A stretch of 15,280 nucleotides of DNA from Flavobacteriaceae bacterium (GTDB lineage: Bacteria; Bacteroidota; Bacteroidia; Flavobacteriales; Flavobacteriaceae). A program made the position numbers and the translations under genes. Below are positions 13,183 to 15,280 of the stretch, piece by piece. The notes under the pieces were generated by a model that worked only from the letters and a program-made list of their open reading frames with translations, was not told the DNA's origin and made no database searches. Where the stretch lies: the NCBI GenBank assembly GCA_020435885.1, contig JAGQYU010000050.1, positions 1 through 15,280 on the forward strand. Reading direction: 5' to 3'. Numbering within the stretch: the first letter of the stretch is position 1; every line of letters starts with the position of its first letter.

Positions 13183-14436
13183 TTTTGTGAACCTTCTAAT
13201 TATTAACCCCAAAGGCTTATCATAGGTAAAATAGCTCAACATCCACCCTAATAATGCCACCACCTTGTTTCTAAAACCTACCAAAGACATAATGTGGATA
13301 AACATCCACACCATCCAGGCAAAGGTTCCTTGAAATTTCCACTTGGGTAAATCTACCACTGCTTTTCGCCTTCCTATGGTAGCCATAGTTCCTTTATCGA
13401 AATATCGAAAGGGTTTCATGGGTTTTCCATTCAAATGGGTTACAATATTCTTTGCCAAATGCTTCCCTTGTTGCTGTGCCACCGGAGCAAGCATGGGCAA
13501 ACCTCTTGGATTTTCATCATTCAAGCAAGCAGCAACATCGCCTATAGCAAATACATTTTCGGTTCCTACTACGCTGTTATAAGCATCCACTAAAATTCGG
13601 TTTCCACCAATAATAGCTTCCGAAGGGATTCCATCTATGGGAGCCCCTTTAACCCCGGCAGTCCAAATAACGGTATCGGTATAAAACTTCGTATTGTCCG
13701 GCAAAAGTAAAGCAGTACCATCGTACCCACTTACCCGTGTATTCAAAAATACATGAACGCCCAATCCTTCTAAATATTCAAGGGCTTTGTCTGAAGCTTC
13801 TTGAGACATGGCGCCCAATAAATCTTCCCCTGCTTCGTAGAGATGGATATTCATTTTGGAGGTGTCTAACTCGGGGAAATCTTTCGGGATGACATAGCGT
13901 TTCATTTCGGCTAAAGCACCGGCCAATTCAATTCCCGCAGGGCCTCCACCTACAATAGCGATATTTAAAACTTCGGGTAAATCTTGGGTTTCATTGGACA
14001 ATGCTTTTTCTAAATTCTGAAATAAAAAACTTCGAATATTTAAAGCATCAGGTATCGATTTTAAGGTAAGCAGCTTATCTTTTATAGGCTCAAAATTGAA
14101 ATAATTGGTTTTACTTCCCGTAGCTACAATTAAATAATCGTAAAAAATATCGCCAATAGAGGTCTTCAGTTTTTTTTCAGAAACTACAACCGACTCCACA
14201 AACGCCATTCTGCAACGTACATTTTTATAATTTCTGAAAATTCGCCTCACCGGGTACGCAATGCTATAAGGCTCTAATCCTCCCGTAGCTATTTGATACA
14301 TTAAAGGCTGGAAATTGTGAAAATTATTTTGGTCAATGAGTAAAACGTCAACCGGTTTGTTTTTAAAATACTTGGCCATGGAAATACCGCCAAAACCGGC
14401 ACCAACAATAACAACTTTAGGTTTTTGATTTTTCAT
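13180..14436 (-). CDS. ndh: Type II NADH dehydrogenase (NDH-2)
   Basis: A 418-residue FAD flavoenzyme that passes electrons from NADH to quinone (menaquinone in this group) without pumping protons; it sits on the inner face of the cytoplasmic membrane. FAD binding is through V11-G-A-G-F-G-G17 and the A297-I-G-D300 motif; NADH binding is through I161-V-G-G-G-P-A-G168. The A320-Q-Q-Q-G324 stretch marks the quinone region. C-terminal residues 370-403 are hydrophobic and aromatic (WMVWMFIHIM, then LLGWMLSYF) and likely form the membrane anchor. The frame is open a further 15 codons upstream, but MKNQKPKVVIVGAGFGG from the ATG at 14436 places the FAD motif in the usual position. It is divergent from the M28 peptidase gene. 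Confidence 0.92.
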   Translation of the reverse strand: MKNQKPKVVIVGAGFGGISMAKYFKNKPVDVLLIDQNNFHNFQPLMYQIATGGLEPYSIAYPVRRIFRNYKNVRCRMAFVESVVVSEKKLKTSIGDIFYDYLIVATGSKTNYFNFEPIKDKLLTLKSIPDALNIRSFLFQNLEKALSNETQDLPEVLNIAIVGGGPAGIELAGALAEMKRYVIPKDFPELDTSKMNIHLYEAGEDLLGAMSQEASDKALEYLEGLGVHVFLNTRVSGYDGTALLLPDNTKFYTDTVIWTAGVKGAPIDGIPSEAIIGGNRILVDAYNSVVGTENVFAIGDVAACLNDENPRGLPMLAPVAQQQGKHLAKNIVTHLNGKPMKPFRYFDKGTMATIGRRKAVVDLPKWKFQGTFAWMVWMFIHIMSLVGFRNKVVALLGWMLSYFTYDKPLGLIIRRFTK

Positions 14437-14520
14437 ATAAAGAAGAATGCACCTTGAAAAAATGGCACTATAAAAATACAATTTACAATAGTAATTAGCT
14501 GCTTCGGATAACTAAAGTTT

Positions 14521-14528
14521 TATATTTC
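14521..14528 (+). promoter_or_regulatory. Possible promoter -7 box for the M28 peptidase
   Basis: TATATTTC matches TAnnTTTG at all but the last position, 91 bp before the ATG. A TTCG about 15 bp upstream is a weak -33 candidate. Confidence 0.25.
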
Positions 14529-14619
14529 CCCATCTTCACAGAAGAATTATTCAATTTTCACATTTCTTTATTAAAATGAAGCAAATGTTACAGTATATTT
14601 ATCACTTAATATCAAAAAA

Positions 14620-15280
14620 ATGAAAAAAATAGTTGTACTACTTTTTGTTATTGGTTTAGTTTCTTGTAATACTGCTCAAACAAATTATACCGCAACAAAA
14701 AAGCTAACAAGAATTGACTACGCGAATACCATTACTGCTGAAAATCTAAAAACGCATCTGTATCAATTTGCAGACGATAAAATGCAAGGAAGAATGACGG
14801 GAGAGCCCGGTCAAAAAATGGCGGCCGAGTATTTAAAAAACTTTTATATATCGCAGGGTATTACCTCGCCTTGGAATAATAAGACCTATTTTCAAGCTAT
14901 TCCAGCCGAATATTTTGGAAGGCAAAAAGAACCAAAACCTTCTGAAAATGTAGTAGCTTTTATTAAAGGTTCTGAAAAACCAGATGAAGTTATTGTGCTT
15001 TCTGCGCATTATGACCACGTGGGTATGCGTGACGGTGAAATTTATAATGGTGCCGATGACGATGGTAGCGGTACGGTTTCATTACTGGAAATTGCTGAAG
15101 CCTTTCAAAAAGCCGTAAAGGATGGTAATGGGCCAAAACGCTCTCTATTATTTCTTCATGTAACCGGAGAAGAGATTGGGTTATATGGTTCAAAATACTA
15201 TACCGAAAACCCTATTTTTCCTCTTGAAAATACTGTTTGTAACCTAAACACAGACATGGTGGGTAGAATTGCCCCCGAGA
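14620..15280 (+). CDS. Lipoprotein M28-family zinc metallopeptidase, 5' part
   Basis: The first 220 codons of a gene running off the right edge. The N-terminus is a lipoprotein signal (MKKIVVLLFVIGLVSC, lipid-attached C16 with L-V-S before it), so the enzyme is anchored on the periplasmic or outer side of a membrane. Residues 95-217 are the M28 catalytic domain: H130-Y-D-H, N143-G-A-D-D-D-G-S-G151, G183-E184-E185 and N210-T-D212-M-V-G. By family knowledge, H130, an aspartate of the GADDD stretch, E185 and D212 would bind the two zinc ions, with E184 as general base; the last histidine ligand would lie beyond the window. The family contains aminopeptidases and carboxypeptidases; the exact specificity is unknown. 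The ATG at 14620 directly precedes the lysine-rich signal start. Confidence 0.9.
   Translation, partial: MKKIVVLLFVIGLVSCNTAQTNYTATKKLTRIDYANTITAENLKTHLYQFADDKMQGRMTGEPGQKMAAEYLKNFYISQGITSPWNNKTYFQAIPAEYFGRQKEPKPSENVVAFIKGSEKPDEVIVLSAHYDHVGMRDGEIYNGADDDGSGTVSLLEIAEAFQKAVKDGNGPKRSLLFLHVTGEEIGLYGSKYYTENPIFPLENTVCNLNTDMVGRIAPE

Noticed and set aside
14437..14481. A 15-codon N-terminal extension of the NADH dehydrogenase.
   Set aside because: The ATG at 14436 places the FAD-binding loop at the usual position, and the extension looks like leader sequence.
14833..15193. Minus-strand ORFs rich in R, H and F near the right edge.
   Set aside because: They lie antisense to the M28 peptidase, whose motifs in the plus frame are unmistakable.

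Overview
The window is AT-rich chromosomal DNA from a Bacteroidota bacterium, most likely the family Flavobacteriaceae. This rests on a secreted protein with a type IX secretion (T9SS) C-terminal sorting signal, a cyclophilin-FKBP fusion of the flavobacterial type, TAnnTTTG promoter -7 boxes in front of several genes, and a radical SAM protein and a bacterial Tricorn homologue that read like flavobacterial family members. No IS element, phage gene or CRISPR array is visible. The gene content is mostly housekeeping and envelope functions.

Layout. Positions 1-34 hold the start of a leftward gene (probably a CsaA-type tRNA-binding protein), divergent from a thioredoxin-fold gene (79-633). Next come a leftward DinB/YfiT-type thiol transferase (861-1403), a rightward ROK/polyphosphate-glucokinase-like kinase (1563-2294), and a leftward cyclophilin-FKBP peptidyl-prolyl isomerase (2334-3266), then a large leftward periplasmic Tricorn-like protease (3570-6737). 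A leftward two-gene unit for secreted proteins follows (9329 to 6885), the second carrying the T9SS sorting domain. Then come a PA0069-type radical SAM gene (9502-10515) downstream of aroC (10642-11703), acyP (11773-12048) converging with a TauE/SafE permease (12045-12803), tRNA-Ser(UGA) (12897-12981), a type II NADH dehydrogenase (13180-14436), and the 5' part of a lipoprotein M28 metallopeptidase running off the right edge (14620-15280).

The genes do not form one pathway. Loose themes are thiol chemistry (thioredoxin-like protein and YfiT-like transferase), protein folding and turnover (PPIase, Tricorn, M28 peptidase) and envelope/secretion (T9SS unit).

The most interesting unexplained structure is a pair of homologous ~150 nt non-coding elements at 651-803 and 3363-3510. 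Both lie on the minus strand 57-59 nt downstream of a stop codon. They share a 5' G-run, a conserved block, an internal hairpin with unrelated loops, and an almost identical 3' end closing in the same strong terminator. They look like two copies of a small RNA or 3'UTR module; a diverged third candidate lies at 9447-9495. Other points of note: the radical SAM gene has conserved N-terminal coding sequence but no normal start codon in front of it; a degenerate copy of the tRNA-Ser 3' end lies 170 bp downstream of the tRNA; and the secreted 537-residue protein appears to have an Ig/HYR-like domain split by an inserted domain.
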